A program made the translations under genes and the position numbers. A stretch of 64,000 bases of DNA, from contig CANNZV010001032.1 of assembly GCA_947561585.1 (NCBI GenBank), positions 442,715-506,714 of the forward strand, in the 5' to 3' direction. The notes under the pieces are model-generated. The model saw only the letters and a program-made list of their open reading frames with translations. It ran no database searches and had not been told where the DNA came from. Below are positions 15,386 through 23,825 of this stretch, piece after piece. The DNA is from Caprella mutica (Eukaryota; Arthropoda; Malacostraca; Amphipoda; Caprellidae). Each line of letters begins with the position of its first letter. The first letter of the stretch is position 1.

Positions 15386-18376
15386 ATGTCACGTTCTCGG
15401 ATTCTTCTCGTCGCTCTAACGCTCTGCCTGCGGGCACCAGGCGCAGAGTTGCCTAACATCGTCTTTGTCATGGCCGACGACCTCGGCTATGGAGATCCGC
15501 AGTGTTATCAAGCTGAATCGAAGATAGCCACGCCGCACATGGATCGTCTGGCCCGCGAGGGCATGCGTTTCACCGATGCACACACGCCTTCCGCCGTCTG
15601 CACGCCTACTCGGTATGGAGTCCTCACTGGGCGTTACTGTTGGCGATCAGCGCTCAAGAAGAGCGTGCTCTTTGGTCGTAGTCCGGCGCTGATAGAGGAG
15701 GGTCGCCTGACGGTGGCTGGTATGCTTCAGCGGTATGGCTACCACACCGGCGTGGTGGGCAAGTGGCATCTGGGGCTAGGAAATGGGCTCAATGAGAAAA
15801 CTGACTACGCACAGCAGATACCGCGTGGCCCTCTCAGCATGGGCTTCGATCAGAGCTACATCATTCCAGCCTCACTAGACATGGCTCCTTATCTTTGGCT
15901 GAAAGATGATCTCGCTGTGCAGGCACCCACGGTAGAGGATCCAGGTTCCGAGCGGGTTTGGGATGGCGGCAAGGGATTCTGGCGAGCAGGACTTCGCGCG
16001 CCAGATTTCACCTTCGATGGTGTCTTGCCGAGGATTGCTGATCAGGCTTCTAACTTTATCACTGAACGGGCGGCACAGTCAGAGAAGCCGTTCTTTCTCT
16101 ATGTTCCCCTAGCATCGCCACACACGCCATGGGTGCCATCTGAGGAGTATGAGGGCACGACGGCAATCGGTGCCTACGGAGACTTTGTGCATCAGACAGA
16201 TGCTGCTCTTGGTCAGATTCTCAAGGCTCTGGATGATGGTAAACTGACAGAGAATACCTTGATCATCTTCACTTCAGATAATGGCTCACACTGGCCTCAA
16301 GACATGATTGAAAAGACGGCTCACCGTGCCAATGCCGATTGGCGAGGCCAGAAAGCGGACATTCATGAGGCTGGTCATCGAGTCCCGTTTATCGCGCGCT
16401 GGCCGGAAGAGGTGAAGGCTGGCTCCGTGAGTGATCAGCTTATCTGCTTGTCTGATCTCATGGGAACAGCCGCTGAGATTGTCGGGCATCCGCTAGGGAC
16501 TGAGGAAGGCGAAGATAGCTTTGATCTGCTTCCGATTCTCAAAAGCTCGACGAAGAAAGCCGTGCGCAAGGCGATCGTTCACCATTCATTGAGCGGAATG
16601 TTTGCCATTCGTATCGATCATTGGAAGCTGGTTCTGGGGAAGGGCTCTGGCGGTTTCACCAAGGTTGAATCGCCAGCAGATGCGCCGGAAGGTCAGCTTT
16701 ACAATCTGAAGAATGACCCTGCTGAGAGGCATAATCTTTACGCGGAGAAACCCAGGATCGTGGCGAAACTCCGCCAGACTTTGGAGCGCTATCAACGCGT
16801 CGGTTACAGCCGGCTTCCTGGTGAAACAGAGGCTTTGCTAGTGCGCCTGAAAGGGAATCAGTTCAAGCGGATTCATCAGGAACTGTTTCGAGTCATCTTG
16901 CGTGGCCAGCCCCGAGTTTCTTTGGAGGCGATGAATCAGTTGCCTCCTCAATTGGCCAATCATGGAGAGACCCACTACATGAGGGCTGTGGCCTACAGCA
17001 TGTTAGGCGAACTCGATGCTGCAGCAGCTTCTGCTCTCCAAGCTGCTGCTGAGGGAATCAGTCTCAACCGCCTGGTAGGTGGTTCTAAAACCGGTCTAGA
17101 GGCGCTCCAAGGCCATCCGGTATTTGAGCAGCTCCGCGAGCGCGTGTCTCCTGTCATCAATGGGCCTATGCTAGGAAATGTCACCGGGACAAGTGGCATG
17201 GTGTGGGTGCGCACTTTAGATGCAGCTAAAGTTAGAGTGGCCGTGTCTGAGGATGAAGTGGATTTCTCCAAAGCGATCTTGAGCAAGCCGGTAGCGACAA
17301 GTCTCGAAACGGACTTTACAGCAGAAGTCTTGCTCGAAGGGCTCAGTGAACAGACAAGCTATCACTATCGTATTCTGGTCGAGGATCAGAGCGCGACGGA
17401 TTCATCAATCACCACCCATTCACTGCAGACGACCTCTGAGCGGCATGCTCCGATCAAGACACGTATCGCTTTCGGCGGAGGTGCTGGCTTTGTTCCGGAG
17501 AATGAGCGCGCTTTTGATACCATTCGGAATCAGTCGCCAAACGCGATCTTCCTCTTGGGAGACAATGTTTACAGTGACGATCCAGAGAGTCCAGCCATGC
17601 AGCACTACTGTTATTATCGTAGGCAGGCTCGGCCGGAGTTCTCAGCTCTGGTTGCGAAGACGCCTGTCTATACCATCTGGGATGATCACGACTTCGGTGT
17701 GAATGACTGTGTCGAAGGTCCTGAGATTGATAAGCCGGCTTGGAAGCGTCCCGTGTATGAGGTGTTTAGGAATAACTGGGTGAATCCAAGCTATGGTGGT
17801 GGGGATGGCCAGCCAGGTTGCTACTACGATTTCTACATGGGCGATGTGCACGTCATCATGTTAGACGGGCGATTCTATCGCAATCTCGATCCAAGTCTGG
17901 GAGAAGTGTCTATGCTAGGCAAGGTCCAGCGTGATTGGCTCTTGAAGACGCTTCAAGAATCAAAGGGGACCTTCAAGATTCTTTGCTCGCCCGTTCCTTG
18001 GGTGTTCGAAGCGAAAGGGGATAGCAAGGATACTTGGAATGGATTCAAAGAGGAGAGAGGTGTCATCTTCGATTTCCTAGAGGAGGAGAAGTTGAAAGGA
18101 GTGCTTCTGATGTCGGCTGACCGGCATCGCTCAGACTTGTGGCGAATTGAGCGCCCTGGAAACTACCCGCTCTACGAGTTCAGTAGTTCGAGACTGACGA
18201 ACCAGCACGTGCACAAGACGATGGACGCAGCCGTCTTCTCTTACAACGAGAAGCAGTCCTTTGGGCTGTTGGATATCGATACGGCAGCAGAGGATCCTTC
18301 TGTCGTCTTCTCAGTGGTCTCGATCGAAGGTGAGGTCGTTCATTCGTCTCGTCTTCTTCGCAGCGAGTTGGAGTAG
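15386..18376 (+). CDS. Sulfatase fused to PhoD-like metallophosphatase
   Basis: A 996-residue secreted protein. The signal peptide is residues 1-20. Residues 22 to about 475 form a sulfatase with PNIVFVMADDLGYGD, the formylglycine motif CTPTR at 72-76, GKWHLG and FTSDNGSHW. Residues about 478-580 are helical, with TPR-like character. Residues about 590-985 form a PhoD-type domain: a beta-sandwich lead-in (GNVTGTSGMVWVRTLDAAKV), then metal-binding motifs FLLGDNVYSDD, YTIWDDHDFG and LLMSADRHRSD. Sulfatases cleave sulfate esters; PhoD-like enzymes cleave phosphate mono- or diesters. Both active sites appear intact, so one polypeptide could strip both sulfate and phosphate from an extracellular substrate. 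The fusion is unusual to me. No frameshift or linker anomaly is visible. Confidence 0.92.
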   Translation: MSRSRILLVALTLCLRAPGAELPNIVFVMADDLGYGDPQCYQAESKIATPHMDRLAREGMRFTDAHTPSAVCTPTRYGVLTGRYCWRSALKKSVLFGRSPALIEEGRLTVAGMLQRYGYHTGVVGKWHLGLGNGLNEKTDYAQQIPRGPLSMGFDQSYIIPASLDMAPYLWLKDDLAVQAPTVEDPGSERVWDGGKGFWRAGLRAPDFTFDGVLPRIADQASNFITERAAQSEKPFFLYVPLASPHTPWVPSEEYEGTTAIGAYGDFVHQTDAALGQILKALDDGKLTENTLIIFTSDNGSHWPQDMIEKTAHRANADWRGQKADIHEAGHRVPFIARWPEEVKAGSVSDQLICLSDLMGTAAEIVGHPLGTEEGEDSFDLLPILKSSTKKAVRKAIVHHSLSGMFAIRIDHWKLVLGKGSGGFTKVESPADAPEGQLYNLKNDPAERHNLYAEKPRIVAKLRQTLERYQRVGYSRLPGETEALLVRLKGNQFKRIHQELFRVILRGQPRVSLEAMNQLPPQLANHGETHYMRAVAYSMLGELDAAAASALQAAAEGISLNRLVGGSKTGLEALQGHPVFEQLRERVSPVINGPMLGNVTGTSGMVWVRTLDAAKVRVAVSEDEVDFSKAILSKPVATSLETDFTAEVLLEGLSEQTSYHYRILVEDQSATDSSITTHSLQTTSERHAPIKTRIAFGGGAGFVPENERAFDTIRNQSPNAIFLLGDNVYSDDPESPAMQHYCYYRRQARPEFSALVAKTPVYTIWDDHDFGVNDCVEGPEIDKPAWKRPVYEVFRNNWVNPSYGGGDGQPGCYYDFYMGDVHVIMLDGRFYRNLDPSLGEVSMLGKVQRDWLLKTLQESKGTFKILCSPVPWVFEAKGDSKDTWNGFKEERGVIFDFLEEEKLKGVLLMSADRHRSDLWRIERPGNYPLYEFSSSRLTNQHVHKTMDAAVFSYNEKQSFGLLDIDTAAEDPSVVFSVVSIEGEVVHSSRLLRSELE

Positions 18377-18449
18377 CCTCTCAAGGGTGAGAACTGTTTA
18401 GCAAATCTAAGCAGTGAGTTGGGCTTAGGCGGCTATTTCGATCGTGCCT

Positions 18450-18471
18450 ACGATTTCTATCGAGAAATCGT
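18450..18471 (+). terminator. Hairpin downstream of the sulfatase-phosphatase gene
   Basis: A perfect nine-pair stem, ACGATTTCT and AGAAATCGT, with the loop ATCG, followed by AAAATTTCTTT. It lies 73 bases after the stop and 80 bases before the kinase start, which fits a terminator for the upstream gene. The near-symmetry also makes an operator for the kinase gene possible. Confidence 0.5.
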
Positions 18472-18550
18472 AAAATTTCTTTAGAGTTCCCTTATAAACT
18501 CTGTAAATATGGAAATTATTGTCAGAGATGGCGATTAGTGCCCTTTGAAC

Positions 18551-21500
18551 ATGGACTCACTCCCTCTAGATCCCGCTATTAGGAAACTCCTATTTGATGC
18601 CTCTGCTGATGGACTCTTCTTGTTAGAGGAAGGGCGGATCGTCGAGGCTAATGGGAAAGCAGCAGAAATGCTTGGAGAAGACTCGGCCTCAATATTGGAA
18701 TCTAAACCGCTTCTTTGGTGGCTTGCTGCACCTAGTGAAGAAGTGCGGTCTGCCCTCCGAGCAGATGCCGGTGAGGCCGAATCTGTTTCGGTTCAACTTC
18801 CAGGAGAGGATGTCCAGTTTCACCTATCACTCGTTCCTGTAAATGAAGGTTCTACGAATCATGTGATGGCGAGACTCCAGCGAGATCCTGGAGCTATTCA
18901 AAGTTCATCTGGTAATGTGCCTAAGGACGGATCGCTACTCCAGCTCGTGCTCGATTCAGTCCCAATCAGTGTCTTCTGGAAGGACCGTGATTTGCGTTTC
19001 TTGGGATGCAATCAGCACTTTGCTGATGATGCGGGTGTGGGCTCTCCAGCTGAGCTCATTGGGAAGACTGATTTAGAGATGCCTTGGGCGAAGGAAGATT
19101 CTCAAGCCTACATGCGCGATGACCGGCGGGTCATGACGGGGGATGTGCCTCAATCCAAGATCACTGAGCGCCAGCTGCGCGCCGATGGCACTCATGCGTG
19201 GGTAGAGACTTACAAAGTCCCTATGCACGATGAGCTTGGCAATGTCATCGGTATTCTTGGTTCCTATGAGGACGTGACTGAGCGTAAGACCGCCGAAACG
19301 ACGTTGCAGACATTTTCTGATGGGCTGCACGAGATGGCTCAGTCTACAGCGGACAAGTCGGGACAGCGCTTGTTCGAAAGCTGTGTCGAGTCGATGTCTA
19401 CTCTGACTGGCTTCTCTACGACTTTGATTGGGATCCTGGAGCCTGGCGAAGTAGGGGCCATACGAGTGAAGGCTCTCTGGCGAGACGGTGGCCTTGTTCA
19501 GACCGGCGCAGTGGACTTAGCGGATTCGCCACTATCAGAATCCTTGCGCACGAAAGGATTGGTTCGCATTGACTCAGGAGTCCGCGACTATCATCCAGAC
19601 AGCCAGTTCCTTCAAGATCTCGAGGCGGATGCCTTTATCGGGCTTCCAATCGTCTTCGCAAGTGGCGAAATTTGCGGCTTCTTCTGTGGTATCGATTCCA
19701 AGCCACAGAATGAATCTCTGGAGCACGTTCTGCCGATTCTTGATCTGTTTGCAGGTCGAATCGGGGTAGAGCTGGATCGCTCTTGGGCGATGGAAGCTCT
19801 CGAGAGCAAGGTTGCTAGCGCTAGTCTTCTGGAGAGTATTTCAACGCAGATTCGTCAGAGTTTTGATCCGGATGAGATTGTGCAGTCAGCCATTGCTCGC
19901 CTCGGGGATGGACTCAATGTGGATCGCTGTTTCATCCTCAGCTACCATATTTCGCCGAGACCCGAGTTGGTGCTCACGGCAGAGCATGTGGTGTCTGGGA
20001 TCGAGAGCATTGAGGACTGGAATGTGAGGATCGATGGGGATGCCTTCTTTGAAAGGCTTCTTAGCGCAGATGAGTTGATTTCAGTGGCATCGATCGACAA
20101 AGAGCCTCTGATTGCGGGATCGTTGAAGGGCGCATTGGACGAACTCAGCGTACAATCGATGGTTGCTGTCCGGACGTCTTATCAGAATCAAACGAACGGG
20201 ATCCTCGTTTTACAACAATGTCATGAAGCGAGAAATTGGACTTCAGACGAGCTGGATCTGGTCAAGTCTGTCGCTGATATGGTCGGCATCGCGCTTGGCC
20301 AGGCGCGAATGTTTGAGCATGAGCGTCTGCAGCGTCATGAGCTGGCTCGCAAGAATCGAGCGTTAGCCAAGGCCAAGGCCGATGCGGATTCAGCCAATCA
20401 CGCTAAGAGCGAATTTCTTTCTAGGATGAGCCATGAGCTACGTACCCCGCTCAATGCCATTCTCGGGTTCTCGCAAGTGATGGCGCGAGATACGATGGCG
20501 ACCGATCAGCAGAAGCAGAATCTCGCTACGATCACTCGTAGCGGAACGCACCTGTTAGACATGATCAATGATGTCCTCGAGATGTCTCGGATTGAGGCAG
20601 GTCAAGTCTCGGTCGAGCCGAAGAGTTTCAATCTCGAAGAAGTCCTCGATTCCGTTGTCTCGATGTTTCAGACGCGGGCTCATCCTGGCGTGAAGCTTAA
20701 GTTAGGAATCTCACCAACCGTGCCGACCTATGCGCGCACGGACGAAGTGAAGTTCCGTCAGATTCTCATCAATCTGTTTGGAAATGCCGTCAAGTTTACG
20801 ACAGGGGGTGAAGTTGCCATGCGTGTTAGAGCTGAGCAGCGTTATCCTGAGGGGGTTTGCTCTGCGTGGAACCTCATCGCTTCAGTGCATGATACTGGCC
20901 CTGGGATCCATGAAGACGAAGCCGGCCTCCTTTTCCAAGCCTTCTCACAGACGGCTTCCGGTCAAAGCATGCAACAAGGCACTGGGTTAGGTTTGCCAAT
21001 CAGTCGCCAGTTTGCACGATTGCTAGGTGGCGATATCTCGGTCCAGTCAACTCCGGGGCAGGGGACGATCTTCTCTCTTAAGATTCCTTGCGGCGAGGCG
21101 GATCCCGCAGAACTCGATGATCGTCGATTGGCTCAGAACCAGCGTGCAAAGGGATTGGCCTCAGGACAGCGACCTCCAAAGATTCTGTTAGTCGATGACC
21201 ACCAAGAGAGCCGAGTGTGGTTAGAGATGTTGTTAAGCTCAATTGGGTTACCTACCGAGACGGCCAGCAACGGAGCTGAAGGTCTTCAGCAATGCCAAGC
21301 GAAAGTTCCGGATATCATCTTCATGGATATTCATATGCCAGTGATGGATGGCGACACTGCGGCTAAAGAGATTCGCAAATCCTTTGGTGACGAGACTCCT
21401 TTGTTAGTCGCGCTTACCGCGAGTGCCTTTATTGGTGGTGATGACCGCGTGGCTGAGGGGCCATTCGATCTCTTTCTGACCAAGCCTGTTCATGAGAAGA

Positions 21501-21961
21501 GCCTCGTGGAGATCTTTGAGAGGCAACTCGGCGTTCAGTTTGACTATGGAGAAGAGATATCAGAAGACTGGTTCTTGCCTGAGTTTGATCGTGGCTCTGT
21601 GCCAATAGATACTATTGATGTAGCAGAGGCTGAGCCGGTGTTGAGTCCCATTATTCCAGAAGCTCTCGTCGCAGAAGAAAGTTTGCCGATTGTAGAGGAA
21701 GAGCCTGTGCTAGAGGTGATTGAAGATACGCGTTCCCCGATTACTCGAGCCATTTGTTCCATGCCTGAAGCATGGCAGGAACGAGTTCTTCAGGCCTCTG
21801 AATGCCTCAACCTCCAAGAGACTCGCGATCTGCTCATGATTCTGAAAGAGGAGCACCCTGTAGAAGCTAAGCCGCTGCAGAAGTGGTGTGAAGACTATCA
21901 ATTTGACAAGATTCAATCTGAATTCACTCAAGCCCGTGAACAGCGCCATGCGACCCACTAA
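18551..21961 (+). CDS. Hybrid sensor histidine kinase (PAS-PAS-GAF-GAF-HisKA-HATPase-REC)
   Basis: A 1136-residue soluble kinase with no transmembrane segment. Residues about 10-110 and 125-250 are PAS domains (the second with FWKDRDLRFLGCNQHFAD and the closing GSYEDVTERK). Residues about 255-420 and 430-595 look like GAF domains. HisKA holds the phosphoacceptor His628 in MSHELRTPLNAILGFSQ. HATPase_c has NLFGNAVKFT, DTGPGI and GTGLGLPIS. A receiver near 870-990 has the phosphoacceptor Asp926 in IIFMDIHMPVMDG. The last about 75 residues form a helical tail seen in related hybrid kinases. It should sense a cytoplasmic ligand or redox state. The 3' end overlaps the next gene by 14 bases. I chose the ATG at 18551 over an upstream TTG. 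Confidence 0.94.
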   Translation: MDSLPLDPAIRKLLFDASADGLFLLEEGRIVEANGKAAEMLGEDSASILESKPLLWWLAAPSEEVRSALRADAGEAESVSVQLPGEDVQFHLSLVPVNEGSTNHVMARLQRDPGAIQSSSGNVPKDGSLLQLVLDSVPISVFWKDRDLRFLGCNQHFADDAGVGSPAELIGKTDLEMPWAKEDSQAYMRDDRRVMTGDVPQSKITERQLRADGTHAWVETYKVPMHDELGNVIGILGSYEDVTERKTAETTLQTFSDGLHEMAQSTADKSGQRLFESCVESMSTLTGFSTTLIGILEPGEVGAIRVKALWRDGGLVQTGAVDLADSPLSESLRTKGLVRIDSGVRDYHPDSQFLQDLEADAFIGLPIVFASGEICGFFCGIDSKPQNESLEHVLPILDLFAGRIGVELDRSWAMEALESKVASASLLESISTQIRQSFDPDEIVQSAIARLGDGLNVDRCFILSYHISPRPELVLTAEHVVSGIESIEDWNVRIDGDAFFERLLSADELISVASIDKEPLIAGSLKGALDELSVQSMVAVRTSYQNQTNGILVLQQCHEARNWTSDELDLVKSVADMVGIALGQARMFEHERLQRHELARKNRALAKAKADADSANHAKSEFLSRMSHELRTPLNAILGFSQVMARDTMATDQQKQNLATITRSGTHLLDMINDVLEMSRIEAGQVSVEPKSFNLEEVLDSVVSMFQTRAHPGVKLKLGISPTVPTYARTDEVKFRQILINLFGNAVKFTTGGEVAMRVRAEQRYPEGVCSAWNLIASVHDTGPGIHEDEAGLLFQAFSQTASGQSMQQGTGLGLPISRQFARLLGGDISVQSTPGQGTIFSLKIPCGEADPAELDDRRLAQNQRAKGLASGQRPPKILLVDDHQESRVWLEMLLSSIGLPTETASNGAEGLQQCQAKVPDIIFMDIHMPVMDGDTAAKEIRKSFGDETPLLVALTASAFIGGDDRVAEGPFDLFLTKPVHEKSLVEIFERQLGVQFDYGEEISEDWFLPEFDRGSVPIDTIDVAEAEPVLSPIIPEALVAEESLPIVEEEPVLEVIEDTRSPITRAICSMPEAWQERVLQASECLNLQETRDLLMILKEEHPVEAKPLQKWCEDYQFDKIQSEFTQAREQRHATH

Positions 21962-23078
21962 TACCCTTGCCCAGTATTCTGGAGATGTCCTCGTGGTTGA
22001 TGATACGCTGGCCAATCTTCGTCTGCTCATCAATCTGCTCTCTGCTCAAGGCTACAATGTGAGGCCTGCGCAAAGTGGACAAATCGCGCTTTCAGCAGTG
22101 AAGGCTTCCCGGCCTGATATCATCTTGCTGGATATTAATATGCCTGGCATGGATGGCTATGAGCTCTGTGAGCGGTTAAAAGAAGACCAAACCACTCGGG
22201 ACATTCCTGTCATCTTCATCAGTGCTTTAAATGATACGGAATCGAAGCTCAAGGCGTTCACGTCTGGCGGAGTGGACTATGTTTCCAAGCCGTTCCAGTT
22301 GGAAGAGGTGTCTGCTAGGATCCAAACACATCTTACGATCAAGCAACTGCAGGATGGGCTTGAGAAGCGTAATCAAGACCTAGCAGCCTTTGATCGATCA
22401 GTAGCTCATGACTTACGCAGTCCTCTTACTGCGCTTGTGGGAATCGCTCAGCTTATGGGCTTCGGAGAGGAGTATCGGACAGACGAGAATGTCGCGACTC
22501 TAGCGGAATCCGCTAATCGTATGCGCTGCATCATTGATTCTCTCTTGCTCTTTGCTCAAGTAGGGCACGCGGAAGCCGAGATCAATCCGATCGATATGCA
22601 TGCCCTGGCAGAGCAGGTGAAGCGAGGTCTTAAGCACGAAATCGACGCTAAGGATGCCGAAGTGACCGTGGAAGGGGAAAGCTGGCCCGTCGCTCTTGGG
22701 CATGAATCGTGGGTTGAGCAGGTTTGGGCAAATTACCTTTCAAATGCACTTAAGTATGGAGGTTCGCCGCCCAAGGTAGTTCTCGGCTGGAGCCTAGGAA
22801 GTGATGGCGATCCGGAGTTCTGGATCAAAGACAATGGCCCTGGATTGACAGATTCTCAGAGTGCCATGGTCTTCCGAGAATTCGAACGTCTCGATCAAGC
22901 CAAGACCCAAGAAGGTCACGGCCTTGGTCTCTCGATTGTCCGGCGCATTGTTGAAAAGCTCGACGGAAAAGTCGGCCTTGAAAGTGCCCCCGGCCAAGGC
23001 AGTCGTTTCTACTTTACTCTCAAAGCAGCTCCAAGAACAGAGCAGGCTGCCGAGGCCGATATGGCTTTGCAAGGTTAG
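21948..23078 (+). CDS. Response regulator-histidine kinase (REC-HisKA-HATPase)
   Basis: A 376-residue protein with an N-terminal receiver (DVLVVDDTLANLRLL, phosphoacceptor Asp62 in ILLDINMPGMDG, conserved Lys114) joined by a coiled-coil-like linker to a HisKA domain. His154 lies in SVAHDLRSPLTALVG, and the HATPase_c domain has WANYLSNALKYG, DNGPGL and GHGLGLSIVRRIVEKLDG. The receiver can take phosphate from the neighbouring hybrid kinase, so this is probably the second stage of a relay; no DNA-binding output domain is present. The ATG at 21948 lies inside the end of the upstream gene, so the two are translationally coupled. Confidence 0.93.
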   Translation: MRPTNTLAQYSGDVLVVDDTLANLRLLINLLSAQGYNVRPAQSGQIALSAVKASRPDIILLDINMPGMDGYELCERLKEDQTTRDIPVIFISALNDTESKLKAFTSGGVDYVSKPFQLEEVSARIQTHLTIKQLQDGLEKRNQDLAAFDRSVAHDLRSPLTALVGIAQLMGFGEEYRTDENVATLAESANRMRCIIDSLLLFAQVGHAEAEINPIDMHALAEQVKRGLKHEIDAKDAEVTVEGESWPVALGHESWVEQVWANYLSNALKYGGSPPKVVLGWSLGSDGDPEFWIKDNGPGLTDSQSAMVFREFERLDQAKTQEGHGLGLSIVRRIVEKLDGKVGLESAPGQGSRFYFTLKAAPRTEQAAEADMALQG

Positions 23079-23080
23079 GG

Positions 23081-23674
23081 CTAGCCGCGTGCGCGTTCTA
23101 GCATGACAAGCATGAGGTAGGAAAGCATGAGGCTGAGTTCCTCTTCGCTGCTCAGAGTGTCATCGAGTTTCTCCATGAGGAATTTGCCTTCCCACATGGC
23201 TGGCTGCTTTGTAAGACGCATGGCGGGCGTGCCGTTGGATCGGGTGGCCAAGTACTTTGGATGGAAGATGTAGCCTGACAGAGCACCCAAGATGGGAATA
23301 GAGCCGAAGATAGAATCACCAATCTTGGCGAGGGCATTCTCTTCTTTGACATCGAAATCATGGGTCTCGTCTGGCCCGACGAATGTCTCGTAGTGAGCTT
23401 TGAAGAGCGAGCGCATGCCTTTGCGGCCGACTGAGCCCAAGACGCTGCCATCGGGAGCGGAGAAATTGTAGCGAGCGGACCAGTCGATGACCTTGTTTGC
23501 CTTGATGTCAGCGAGAGGGGTCGTCCTGGTGGAGTTTGTGAAGATCTGGACGTGCTCTTTCAGCTTGAAGAGCTTCTGCTTCACGTAGCAGATGGTTTGC
23601 CCTTTGGCGTCTGTGATAGTGACTTGAGGAGAAAGAGCGATGAGCTTGAACGAAAGAGTCAGCGGGTAGTCCAT
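23081..23674 (-). CDS. LURP-one-related (tubby-like fold) protein
   Basis: A 197-residue soluble protein with the LURP-one/YxjI pattern: it starts with YPLTLSFKLIALSPQVTITDAKG, continues with ICYVKQKLFKLKEHVQIF, and has the paired-strand segment PDGSVLGSVGRKGMRSLFKAHY. The fold is a 12-stranded beta barrel related to Tubby; in bacteria the role is unknown, perhaps membrane lipid association. The ATG at 23674 matches the usual family start; the longer frame from 23752 adds unrelated sequence. The stop lies two bases from the stop of the convergent kinase gene. Confidence 0.75.
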   Translation of the reverse strand: MDYPLTLSFKLIALSPQVTITDAKGQTICYVKQKLFKLKEHVQIFTNSTRTTPLADIKANKVIDWSARYNFSAPDGSVLGSVGRKGMRSLFKAHYETFVGPDETHDFDVKEENALAKIGDSIFGSIPILGALSGYIFHPKYLATRSNGTPAMRLTKQPAMWEGKFLMEKLDDTLSSEEELSLMLSYLMLVMLERARG

Positions 23675-23825
23675 GGCGTCTATTGTCGGGGGAATTGGGC
23701 GATGATCAAGGGACACTGTCAGCGCCATTTCTCTTGTCCCAAAGGATGTCATCGGTCATGTTTTAGATCGAGCCCCTGGATTCTACTCTAGAACCCATTC
23801 CTAATCCCCAACTCCTCTCACCCAA

